A DNA stretch of 64,000 nt from Stictocephala bisonia (lineage: Eukaryota; Arthropoda; Insecta; Hemiptera; Membracidae): the NCBI GenBank assembly GCA_035578905.1, contig JAQJVL010000005.1, positions 4,556,828 through 4,620,827 of the forward strand, given 5' to 3'. Positions 53,901 to 64,000 of the stretch are shown in pieces (within the stretch, counting starts at the first letter, position 1; every line of letters begins with the position of its first letter). Made by a program: the position numbers and the translations under genes. A model generated the notes under the pieces. The model ran no database searches and had not been told where the DNA came from. It was given only the letters and a program-made list of their open reading frames with translations.

Positions 53901-56900
53901 AGTCGTGTTTAGGAAGTACAGGAAATGGGAAGACAGACAATTCACGTTGATAGTCCACTGTTAGTCGTGTTTAGGAAGTACAGGAAATGGGAAGACAGAC
54001 AATTCACGTTGATAGTCCACTGTTAGTCGTGTTTAGGAAGTACAGGAAATGGGAAGACAGACAATTCACGTTGATAGTCCACTGTTAGTCGTGTTTAGGA
54101 AGTACAGGAAATGGGAAGACAGACAATTCACGTTGATAGTCCACTGTTAGTCGTGTTTAGGAAGTACAGGAAATGGGAAGACAGACAATTCACGTTGATA
54201 GTCCACTGTTAGTCGTGTTTAGGAAGTACAGGAAATGGGAAGACAGACAATTCACGTTGATAGTCCACTGTTAGTCGTGTTTAGGAAGTACAGGAAATGG
54301 GAAGACAGACAATTCACGTTGATAGTCCACTGTTAGTCGTGTTTAGGAAGTACAGGAAATGGGAAGACAGACAATTCACGTTGATAGTCCACTGTTAGTC
54401 GTGTTTAGGAAGTACAGGAAATGGGAAGACAGACAATTCACGTTGATAGTCCACTGTTAGTCGTGTTTAGGAAGTACAGGAAATGGGAAGACAGACAATT
54501 CACGTTGATAGTCCACTGTTAGTCGTGTTTAGGAAGTACAGGAAATGGGAAGACAGACAATTCACGTTGATAGTCCACTGTTAGTCGTGTTTAGGAAGTA
54601 CAGGAAATGGGAAGACAGACAATTCACGTTGATAGTCCACTGTTAGTCGTGTTTAGGAAGTACAGGAAATGGGAAGACAGACAATTCACGTTGATAGTCC
54701 ACTGTTAGTCGTGTTTAGGAAGTACAGGAAATGGGAAGACAGACAATTCACGTTGATAGTCCACTGTTAGTCGTGTTTAGGAAGTACAGGAAATGGGAAG
54801 ACAGACAATTCACGTTGATAGTCCACTGTTAGTCGTGTTTAGGAAGTACAGGAAATGGGAAGACAGACAATTCACGTTGATAGTCCACTGTTAGTCGTGT
54901 TTAGGAAGTACAGGAAATGGGAAGACAGACAATTCACGTTGATAGTCCACTGTTAGTCGTGTTTAGGAAGTACAGGAAATGGGAAGACAGACAATTCACG
55001 TTGATAGTCCACTGTTAGTCGTGTTTAGGAAGTACAGGAAATGGGAAGACAGACAATTCACGTTGATAGTCCACTGTTAGTCGTGTTTAGGAAGTACAGG
55101 AAATGGGAAGACAGACAATTCACGTTGATAGTCCACTGTTAGTCGTGTTTAGGAAGTACAGGAAATGGGAAGACAGACAATTCACGTTGATAGTCCACTG
55201 TTAGTCGTGTTTAGGAAGTACAGGAAATGGGAAGAATACGTTGATAGTCCACTGTTAGACGTGTTTAGGAAGTACAGGAAATGGGAAGACAGACAATTCA
55301 CGTTGATAGTCCACTGTTAGTCGTGTTTAGGAAGTACAGGAAATGGGAAGACAGACAATTCACGTTGATAGTCCACTGTTAGTCGTGTTTAGGAAGTACA
55401 GGAAATGGGAAGACAGACAATTCACGTTGATAGTCCACTGTTAGTCGTGTTTAGGAAGTACAGGAAATGGGAAGACAGACAATTCACGTTGATAGTCCAC
55501 TGTTAGTCGTGTTTAGGAAGTACAGGAAATGGGAAGACAGACAATTCACGTTGATAGTCCACTGTTAGTCGTGTTTAGGAAGTACAGGAAATGGGAAGAC
55601 AGACAATTCACGTTGATAGTCCACTGTTAGTCGTGTTTAGGAAGTACAGGAAATGGGAAGACAGACAATTCACGTTGATAGTCCACTGTTAGTCGTGTTT
55701 AGGAAGTACAGGAAATGGGAAGACAGACAATTCACGTTGATAGTCCACTGTTAGTCGTGTTTAGGAAGTACAGGAAATGGGAAGACAGACAATTCACGTT
55801 GATAGTCCACTGTTAGTCGTGTTTAGGAAGTACAGGAAATGGGAAGACAGACAATTCACGTTGATAGTCCACTGTTAGTCGTGTTTAGGAAGTACAGGAA
55901 ATGGGAAGACAGACAATTCACGTTGATAGTCCACTGTTAGTCGTGTTTAGGAAGTACAGGAAATGGGAAGACAGACAATTCACGTTGATAGTCCACTGTT
56001 AGTCGTGTTTAGGAAGTACAGGAAATGGGAAGACAGACAATTCACGTTGATAGTCCACTGTTAGTCGTGTTTAGGAAGTACAGGAAATGGGAAGACAGAC
56101 AATTCACGTTGATAGTCCACTGTTAGTCGTGTTTAGGAAGTACAGGAAATGGGAAGACAGACAATTCACGTTGATAGTCCACTGTTAGTCGTGTTTAGGA
56201 AGTACAGGAAATGGGAAGACAGACAATTCACGTTGATAGTCCACTGTTAGTCGTGTTTAGGAAGTACAGGAAATGGGAAGACAGACAATTCACGTTGATA
56301 GTCCACTGTTAGTCGTGTTTAGGAAGTACAGGAAATGGGAAGACAGACAATTCACGTTGATAGTCCACTGTTAGTCGTGTTTAGGAAGTACAGGAAATGG
56401 GAAGACAGACAATTCACGTTGATAGTCCACTGTTAGTCGTGTTTAGGAAGTACAGGAAATGGGAAGACAGACAATTCACGTTGATAGTCCACTGTTAGTC
56501 GTGTTTAGGAAGTACAGGAAATGGGAAGACAGACAATTCACGTTGATAGTCCACTGTTAGTCGTGTTTAGGAAGTACAGGAAATGGGAAGACAGACAATT
56601 CACGTTGATAGTCCACTGTTAGTCGTGTTTAGGAAGTACAGGAAATGGGAAGACAGACAATTCACGTTGATAGTCCACTGTTAGTCGTGTTTAGGAAGTA
56701 CAGGAAATGGGAAGACAGACAATTCACGTTGATAGTCCACTGTTAGTCGTGTTTAGGAAGTACAGGAAATGGGAAGACAGACAATTCACGTTGATAGTCC
56801 ACTGTTAGTCGTGTTTAGGAAGTACAGGAAATGGGAAGACAGACAATTCACGTTGATAGTCCACTGTTAGTCGTGTTTAGGAAGTACAGGAAATGGGAAG

Positions 56901-59900
56901 ACAGACAATTCACGTTGATAGTCCACTGTTAGTCGTGTTTAGGAAGTACAGGAAATGGGAAGACAGACAATTCACGTTGATAGTCCACTGTTAGTCGTGT
57001 TTAGGAAGTACAGGAAATGGGAAGACAGACAATTCACGTTGATAGTCCACTGTTAGTCGTGTTTAGGAAGTACAGGAAATGGGAAGACAGACAATTCACG
57101 TTGATAGTCCACTGTTAGTCGTGTTTAGGAAGTACAGGAAATGGGAAGACAGACAATTCACGTTGATAGTCCACTGTTAGTCGTGTTTAGGAAGTACAGG
57201 AAATGGGAAGACAGACAATTCACGTTGATAGTCCACTGTTAGTCGTGTTTAGGAAGTACAGGAAATGGGAAGACAGACAATTCACGTTGATAGTCCACTG
57301 TTAGTCGTGTTTAGGAAGTACAGGAAATGGGAAGACAGACAATTCACGTTGATAGTCCACTGTTAGTCGTGTTTAGGAAGTACAGGAAATGGGAAGACAG
57401 ACAATTCACGTTGATAGTCCACTGTTAGTCGTGTTTAGGAAGTACAGGAAATGGGAAGACAGACAATTCACGTTGATAGTCCACTGTTAGTCGTGTTTAG
57501 GAAGTACAGGAAATGGGAAGACAGACAATTCACGTTGATAGTCCACTGTTAGTCGTGTTTAGGAAGTACAGGAAATGGGAAGACAGACAATTCACGTTGA
57601 TAGTCCACTGTTAGTCGTGTTTAGGAAGTACAGGAAATGGGAAGACAGACAATTCACGTTGATAGTCCACTGTTAGTCGTGTTTAGGAAGTACAGGAAAT
57701 GGGAAGACAGACAATTCACGTTGATAGTCCACTGTTAGTCGTGTTTAGGAAGTACAGGAAATGGGAAGACAGACAATTCACGTTGATAGTCCACTGTTAG
57801 TCGTGTTTAGGAAGTACAGGAAATGGGAAGACAGACAATTCACGTTGATAGTCCACTGTTAGTCGTGTTTAGGAAGTACAGGAAATGGGAAGACAGACAA
57901 TTCACGTTGATAGTCCACTGTTAGTCGTGTTTAGGAAGTACAGGAAATGGGAAGACAGACAATTCACGTTGATAGTCCACTGTTAGTCGTGTTTAGGAAG
58001 TACAGGAAATGGGAAGACAGACAATTCACGTTGATAGTCCACTGTTAGTCGTGTTTAGGAAGTACAGGAAATGGGAAGACAGACAATTCACGTTGATAGT
58101 CCACTGTTAGTCGTGTTTAGGAAGTACAGGAAATGGGAAGACAGACAATTCACGTTGATAGTCCACTGTTAGTCGTGTTTAGGAAGTACAGGAAATGGGA
58201 AGACAGACAATTCACGTTGATAGTCCACTGTTAGTCGTGTTTAGGAAGTACAGGAAATGGGAAGACAGACAATTCACGTTGATAGTCCACTGTTAGTCGT
58301 GTTTAGGAAGTACAGGAAATGGGAAGACAGACAATTCACGTTGATAGTCCACTGTTAGTCGTGTTTAGGAAGTACAGGAAATGGGAAGACAGACAATTCA
58401 CGTTGATAGTCCACTGTTAGTCGTGTTTAGGAAGTACAGGAAATGGGAAGACAGACAATTCACGTTGATAGTCCACTGTTAGTCGTGTTTAGGAAGTACA
58501 GGAAATGGGAAGACAGACAATTCACGTTGATAGTCCACTGTTAGTCGTGTTTAGGAAGTACAGGAAATGGGAAGACAGACAATTCACGTTGATAGTCCAC
58601 TGTTAGTCGTGTTTAGGAAGTACAGGAAATGGGAAGACAGACAATTCACGTTGATAGTCCACTGTTAGTCGTGTTTAGGAAGTACAGGAAATGGGAAGAC
58701 AGACAATTCACGTTGATAGTCCACTGTTAGTCGTGTTTAGGAAGTACAGGAAATGGGAAGACAGACAATTCACGTTGATAGTCCACTGTTAGTCGTGTTT
58801 AGGAAGTACAGGAAATGGGAAGACAGACAATTCACGTTGATAGTCCACTGTTAGTCGTGTTTAGGAAGTACAGGAAATGGGAAGACAGACAATTCACGTT
58901 GATAGTCCACTGTTAGTCGTGTTTAGGAAGTACAGGAAATGGGAAGACAGACAATTCACGTTGATAGTCCACTGTTAGTCGTGTTTAGGAAGTACAGGAA
59001 ATGGGAAGACAGACAATTCACGTTGATAGTCCACTGTTAGTCGTGTTTAGGAAGTACAGGAAATGGGAAGACAGACAATTCACGTTGATAGTCCACTGTT
59101 AGTCGTGTTTAGGAAGTACAGGAAATGGGAAGACAGACAATTCACGTTGATAGTCCACTGTTAGTCGTGTTTAGGAAGTACAGGAAATGGGAAGACAGAC
59201 AATTCACGTTGATAGTCCACTGTTAGTCGTGTTTAGGAAGTACAGGAAATGGGAAGACAGACAATTCACGTTGATAGTCCACTGTTAGTCGTGTTTAGGA
59301 AGTACAGGAAATGGGAAGACAGACAATTCACGTTGATAGTCCACTGTTAGTCGTGTTTAGGAAGTACAGGAAATGGGAAGACAGACAATTCACGTTGATA
59401 GTCCACTGTTAGTCGTGTTTAGGAAGTACAGGAAATGGGAAGACAGACAATTCACGTTGATAGTCCACTGTTAGTCGTGTTTAGGAAGTACAGGAAATGG
59501 GAAGACAGACAATTCACGTTGATAGTCCACTGTTAGTCGTGTTTAGGAAGTACAGGAAATGGGAAGACAGACAATTCACGTTGATAGTCCACTGTTAGTC
59601 GTGTTTAGGAAGTACAGGAAATGGGAAGACAGACAATTCACGTTGATAGTCCACTGTTAGTCGTGTTTAGGAAGTACAGGAAATGGGAAGACAGACAATT
59701 CACGTTGATAGTCCACTGTTAGTCGTGTTTAGGAAGTACAGGAAATGGGAAGACAGACAATTCACGTTGATAGTCCACTGTTAGTCATGTTTAGGAAGTA
59801 CAGGAAATGGGAAGACAGACAATTCACGTTGATAGTCCACTGTTAGTCGTGTTTAGGAAGTACAGGAAATGGGAAGACAGACAATTCACGTTGATAGTCC

Positions 59901-61238
59901 ACTGTTAGTCGTGTTTAGGAAGTACAGGAAATGGGAAGACAGACAATTCACGTTGATAGTCCACTGTTAGTCGTGTTTAGGAAGTACAGGAAATGGGAAG
60001 ACAGACAATTCACGTTGATAGTCCACTGTTAGTCGTGTTTAGGAAGTACAGGAAATGGGAAGACAGACAATTCACGTTGATAGTCCACTGTTAGTCGTGT
60101 TTAGGAAGTACAGGAAATGGGAAGGCAGACAATTCACGTTGATAGTCCACTGTTAGTCGTGTTTAGGAAGTACAGGAAATGGGAAGACAGACAATTCACG
60201 TTGATAGTCCACTGTTAGTCGTGTTTAGGAAGTACAGGAAATGGGAAGACAGACAATTCACGTTGATAGTCCACTGTTAGTCGTGTTTAGGAAGTACAGG
60301 AAATGGGAAGGCAGACAATTTACGTTGCATAGTCCACTGTTAGTCGTGTTTAGGAAGTACAGGAAATGGGAAGACAGACAATTCACGTTGATAGTCCACT
60401 GTTAGTCGTGTTTAGGAAGTACAGGAAATGGGAAGACAGACAATTCACATTGATAGTCCACTGTTAGTCGTGTTTAGGAAGTACAGGAAATGGGAAGACA
60501 GACAATTCACGTTGATAGTCCACTGTTAGTCGTGTTTAGGAAGTACAGGAAATGGGAAGACACACAATTCACGTTGATAGTCCACTGTTAGTCGTGTTTA
60601 GGAAGTACAGGAAATGGGAAGACAGACAATTCACGTTGATAGTCCACTGTTAGTCGTGTTTAGGAAGTACAGGAAATGGGAAGGCAGACAATTTACGTTG
60701 CATAGTCCACTGTTAGTCGTGTTTAGGAAGTACAGGAAATGGGAAGGCAGACAATTCACATTGCATAGTCCACTGTTAGTCGTGTTTAGGAAGTACAGGA
60801 AATGGGAAGACAGACAATTCACGTTGATAGTCCACTGTTAGTCATGTTTAGGAAGTACAGGAAATGGGAATGCAGACAATTCACATTGCATAGTCCACAA
60901 TTAGTCGTGTTTAGGAAGTACAGGAAATGGGAAGGCAGACAATTTACGTTGCATAGTCCACTGTTAGTCGTGTTTAGGAAGTACAGGAAATGGGAAGGCA
61001 GACAATTCACGTTGCATAGTCCACTGTTAGTCGTGTTTAGGAAGTACAGGAAATGGGAAGGCAGACAATTTACGTTGCATAGTCCACTGTTAGTCGTGTT
61101 TAGGAAGTACAGGAAATGGGAAGGCAGACAATTCACGTTGCTTAGTACACAGCTAGACGTGTTTAGGAAGTACAGGAAATGGGAAGGCAGGCAATTCACG
61201 TTGATAGTCCACTGTTAGTCGTGTTTAGAAAGTACAGG
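47935..61238. repeat. 13.3-kb minisatellite of 63- and 62-bp units (~210 units)
   Basis: The 63-bp form reads AGTCGTGTTTAGGAAGTACA, GGAAATGGGAAGGCAGACAA, TTCACGTTGCATAGTCCACT, GTT. The 62-bp form has GAAGACAGAC and TTGATAGTCC (one C lost). The left flank (48-49.6 kb) and the right flank (60.3-61.2 kb) are mixed or 63-bp. The core, about 53.1-60.1 kb, is nearly pure 62-bp with almost no variants. It shares GTGWTTAGGAAGTACAGGAAA with the 78-bp array to its left, so the two are probably related. Open frames (for example 49,039-49,665) exist only where 63-bp units dominate and vanish in 62-bp runs. Confidence 0.97.
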
Positions 61239-61724
61239 AAATTCTAGGTCTTCGGGGTTCGACCGCGTCAATTGGCTATGTACAAACATTGCCGACGTTT
61301 CGGCTACATTGCTGTAGGCCATCCTCAGGGCGAGACGATCACAGTCACAGAATTTGACTGGCAGGTACGGGCCGGGCTCGTAGGTTATATACCCGCCTGG
61401 TGGTGGTGGGGGTGTTCTGGTAACTTCCATACCGGAAGGCCAGCAGCATAACGGAAGGCCAGCAGTCCCCACGCATCAAAAATAATGTAGAACATTCCAG
61501 AAGCAGCCGGAGCCAAGAAGGACTGGAACGGTATGGAAGTTACCAGAACACCCCCACCACCACCAGGCGGGTATATAACCTACGAGCCCGGCCCGTACCT
61601 GCCAGTCAAATTCTGTGACTGTGATCGTCTCGCTTGGAGGATGGCCTACTGCAATGTGGCCGAAACGTCGGCAATGTTTGTACATAGCCAATTGACGCGG
61701 TCGAACCCCGGAGACCTAGAATTT
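61239..61724. mobile_element. Head-to-head inverted repeat, Penelope-like or other retroelement termini
   Basis: The left arm (61,239-61,434) and the right arm (61,529-61,724) are 196-bp inverted copies around a 94-bp spacer. Each arm, read outward, contains a TATA-like GGGTATATAACC, then GAGGATGGCC, a short stem, and GCCGAAACGTCGGC, ending ACCTAGAATTT. The TGAGGATGGCC...GCCGAAACGTCGG signature is typical of arthropod retroelement ends; I associate it with Penelope-like elements, from memory. The left arm keeps CTGAGGA...GAAAC, which fits a hammerhead ribozyme core. The right arm has TGGAGGA instead. The insertion lies in the edge of the 62/63-bp array. Open frames here on both strands are mirror images of one another. 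Confidence 0.6.
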
Positions 61725-63054
61725 GTTAGTGATAGTGACGTCCGTGGAAGCCTATCCATGAAGAGTACAGGAAATGATGAGGCTAAGTCCATGGTGCCTA
61801 CTAGACTGAAAAGTAGTCCTACCGCTACTGTAGTAGTAGGCTGTAGTACTGTAGTGCTAGGCGGTAACGTGTTTAGGTTATGAAATCATTTTGGACATTT
61901 GTCGTCGGTATTATTAATTATAAATTGCTTCAGATTCAATGTTTTTGCTTATGATTTCTGGAAACAATGAAATGTAAAAAACTAATCAGAGAGATTTAAT
62001 CTAATCTAAATTGAGTAGTTGAGGACGGAATGCTAAGAAATAATTCAAAACATGAAATTCTAAATGTGGGAAATTTAAACAATGTAAATACATTTATAGG
62101 GCAGTTTAGATGCATTTTTACAATAACGTTTATTTTATCTCACGATGGCAAATATCCGCAAATAAGTGTATAAATATTGCAAAACCTACAAAAAAAAGGC
62201 AGTTTATTAAGTACTTAAGTTTGTCTGGTTTGATTGTAAGTTGACATTCTAGATTGTTAATTTCATACGTTATTATTCTTTCGAATTTTGTAAACGTAGT
62301 AAATAAAATTATGTTGGAACTAAAAAATATGTTGACAATAATTAGTACCGATACATGTTTGGTTTACATAGTACGTATTGTCATGTTAACATGCTTCCGG
62401 TAAAACAGTTTCTTATTAGCAATACTTAAGTTTATTTTGTTGCGTAAAATAACGCGTGTTTCTACAACTGGTGGAACGATCTCTCCAGTGACGTCATCAT
62501 GGTCCCTACCTTATGTTATTCTACTTACCTTAGATTATATGTTATTCCACCAATTCGATGTTATTCAAAACATTCGTTTACTAAATATTTTGTTAGGGCC
62601 AATAATGGGGGATTTGTATGGATATTCTTTTGGTGTAGCAAAGAGGAACGTTTGAAATAAAACATTTGAACCAAACAGATGATTTGACTATAAACAAACA
62701 TGAAAAGAATAGGTTAGGATATGAACAATTGAGTGATTGTTTTACCTTGGATTTAACAATGACTTTCCTTTAGAGTTCGTCATCTGTTTTAGTGCTGAGG
62801 CATTTCCGTAGTCGAAATAACGATGAATAGGCGGTTACGAATTGTGCCTTCTCAAATGTCTCAACTGCGCTTCCTTAGAATACATTACCTGTTGTAATGT
62901 ATTTTATCAATCATTTGATTTTAACCTCGTATTTGTTTGAATATTCAATAAAATGAGTCCGTTCGTTGAACATGAATACCATTAAGGAACTGTGTATTTA
63001 ATTTTAAGCACCTCATTAAAGAAAAATGTTATAAAATGTGCCTAGTGCAATATT
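61725..63054. other. Non-genic DNA with a degraded array edge
   Basis: From 61,725 to 61,880 there are traces of the array (AGTACAGGAAATG, GTGTTTAGGTTATG), interrupted by a CTACTGTAGTAGTAGGCTGTA tract. Beyond is AT-rich unique DNA. The 72-codon frame at 62,437-62,655 starts from a non-ATG codon and has no recognisable features. Confidence 0.5.
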
Positions 63055-63803
63055 GGTGTGATATCGTAGTTACAATATTTGCAAGTAAACCCTGCAACTA
63101 CCTTATCACCCCAGTATTTTCAAGTAAACCCTGTAACTACGATATCACACCAATATTTGCAAGTAAACCCTGCAACTACCTTATCACCCCAGTATTTTCA
63201 AGTAAACCCTGTAACTACGATATCACACCAATATTTGCAAGTAAATCCTGTAACTACGATATCTCGGCCAATATTGCAAGTAAACCCTGTAACTACGATA
63301 TCACGATCAATATTTGCAAGTAAACCCTGTAACTACGTAATCACGCCAGTATTTACAAGTAAATCCTGTAACTACGATATCACGGCCAATATTGCAAGTA
63401 AGCCATGTAACTACATTATCACGCCAGTATTTACAAGTAAACCCTGTAACTACGTTATCACGCCAGTATTTGCAAGTAAACCCTGTATCTACGATATCAC
63501 GGCCAATATCGAAAGTAAACCCTGTAACTACGATATCACGGCCAATACTGCAAGTAAACCATATAACTACGTTATCACGCCAGTATTTACAAGTAAACCC
63601 TGTAACTACTATATCACGGCCAATATTGAAAGTAAACCCTGTAACTACGATATCACGGCCAATATTGCAAGTAAACCCTGTAACTACGTTATCACGCCAG
63701 TATTGGCAAGAAAACCCTGTAACTGCGATATCACGACCAATATTGCAAGTAAACTCTGTAACTACGATCACGGCCAATATTGCAATTAAACCCTGTAACT
63801 ACG
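63055..63803. repeat. 39-bp minisatellite with two alternating monomers (~19 units)
   Basis: Both share AAGTAAACCCTGTAACTACG. One continues ATATCACGGCCAATATTGC; the other continues TTATCACGCCAGTATTTAC. Occasional 40-bp units shift the frame, which is why the open frames overlap in two phases. Open frames 63,036-63,898 are artefacts. Confidence 0.92.
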
Positions 63804-64000
63804 TTATTACAATTGGATGTTTTGACATCACTACTGTACTTGAATGGGTGGGTCAATTCTACTGTTTGTGTAAGGGTGGGCAGGTTGACGGCGCATAACG
63901 TGATTTAGGTACATCTGAGTATTCAGTAAATTGCATCAGTGCTTTTGAAGGCACCCTCATACGATGCCACGCTAACAACCCTTACAACCTACCGTACTCT
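63804..64000. other. Window end, array fragment
   Basis: GGGTGGGTCAATTCTACTG and GTGTAAGGGTGGGCAGGTTGA at about 63,845-63,890 resemble two units of the GGGTGGGTCAATAC family at 27.5 and 42.9 kb. No gene is seen before the window ends. Confidence 0.5.

Noticed and set aside
61215..61883. Near-identical frames on opposite strands around the palindrome
   Set aside because: Mirror images created by the 196-bp inverted arms; retroelement end sequence, not genes.
62437..62655. 72-codon + frame
   Set aside because: Starts at a non-ATG codon and has no recognisable domain or promoter.
21365..63803. CRISPR-like regular repeats
   Set aside because: The units are contiguous tandem repeats with no unique spacers, in a eukaryotic intron-bearing context.

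Overview
The window is nuclear DNA from an arthropod, almost certainly an insect. It is AT-rich, its genes are split by long GT..AG introns, it has a TATA/TCAGT-type promoter, it carries insect-style transposon relics (Mutator-like, Academ-like, non-LTR, SINE, MITE), and its best gene looks like apolipophorin-III, an insect haemolymph lipid carrier. A large minisatellite-rich genome, possibly hemipteran, is my guess; nothing here fixes the order. No tRNA, rRNA, CRISPR or prokaryotic feature was seen.

Layout. 1-8,900: non-genic DNA with a fold-back repeat, a 51/48-bp minisatellite (944-1,922), a tRNA-derived SINE (3,326-3,514), a MITE (4,682-5,097), a decayed non-LTR retrotransposon tail (6,728-7,620) and a ~36-bp minisatellite (8,335-8,875). 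9,172-19,166: a nest of insertions. A 45-bp minisatellite is split by a Mutator-like element with 41-bp inverted ends (9,401-18,589). That element is itself split by a 7.2-kb element with ~600-bp terminal inverted repeats (11,312-18,513), which encodes a broken Academ-like transposase with an XPG/FEN1-like nuclease region and a TSO1-type CXC region. That element is in turn hit by a truncated LINE tail (13,789-14,312).

19,547-35,970: a complete four-exon gene on the + strand for a 187-residue secreted, cysteine-free helical protein, best read as apolipophorin-III. Its first two introns (8.7 and 6.2 kb) are filled with minisatellites of 36, 54, ~32-40 and 83 bp, plus MITEs and LINE debris. 36,515-43,503: a convergent two-exon gene on the - strand for a ~77-residue secreted peptide with four cysteines that I do not recognise. 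Its 6.75-kb intron holds four more arrays.

43,640-61,238: almost pure tandem repeat: a 66-bp array, a 78-bp array and a 13.3-kb array of 63/62-bp units, the last with a nearly uniform core from about 53.1 to 60.1 kb. 61,239-61,724: a 196-bp-arm inverted repeat resembling head-to-head termini of a Penelope-like or related retroelement. 61,725-64,000: AT-rich DNA and a 39-bp array.

By summing the spans, about half of the window is tandem repeat in some sixteen arrays. Most long open frames in the arrays are artefacts of periods divisible by three. The functional content that I can defend is two small secreted-protein genes arranged tail to tail; the rest is mobile and satellite DNA.
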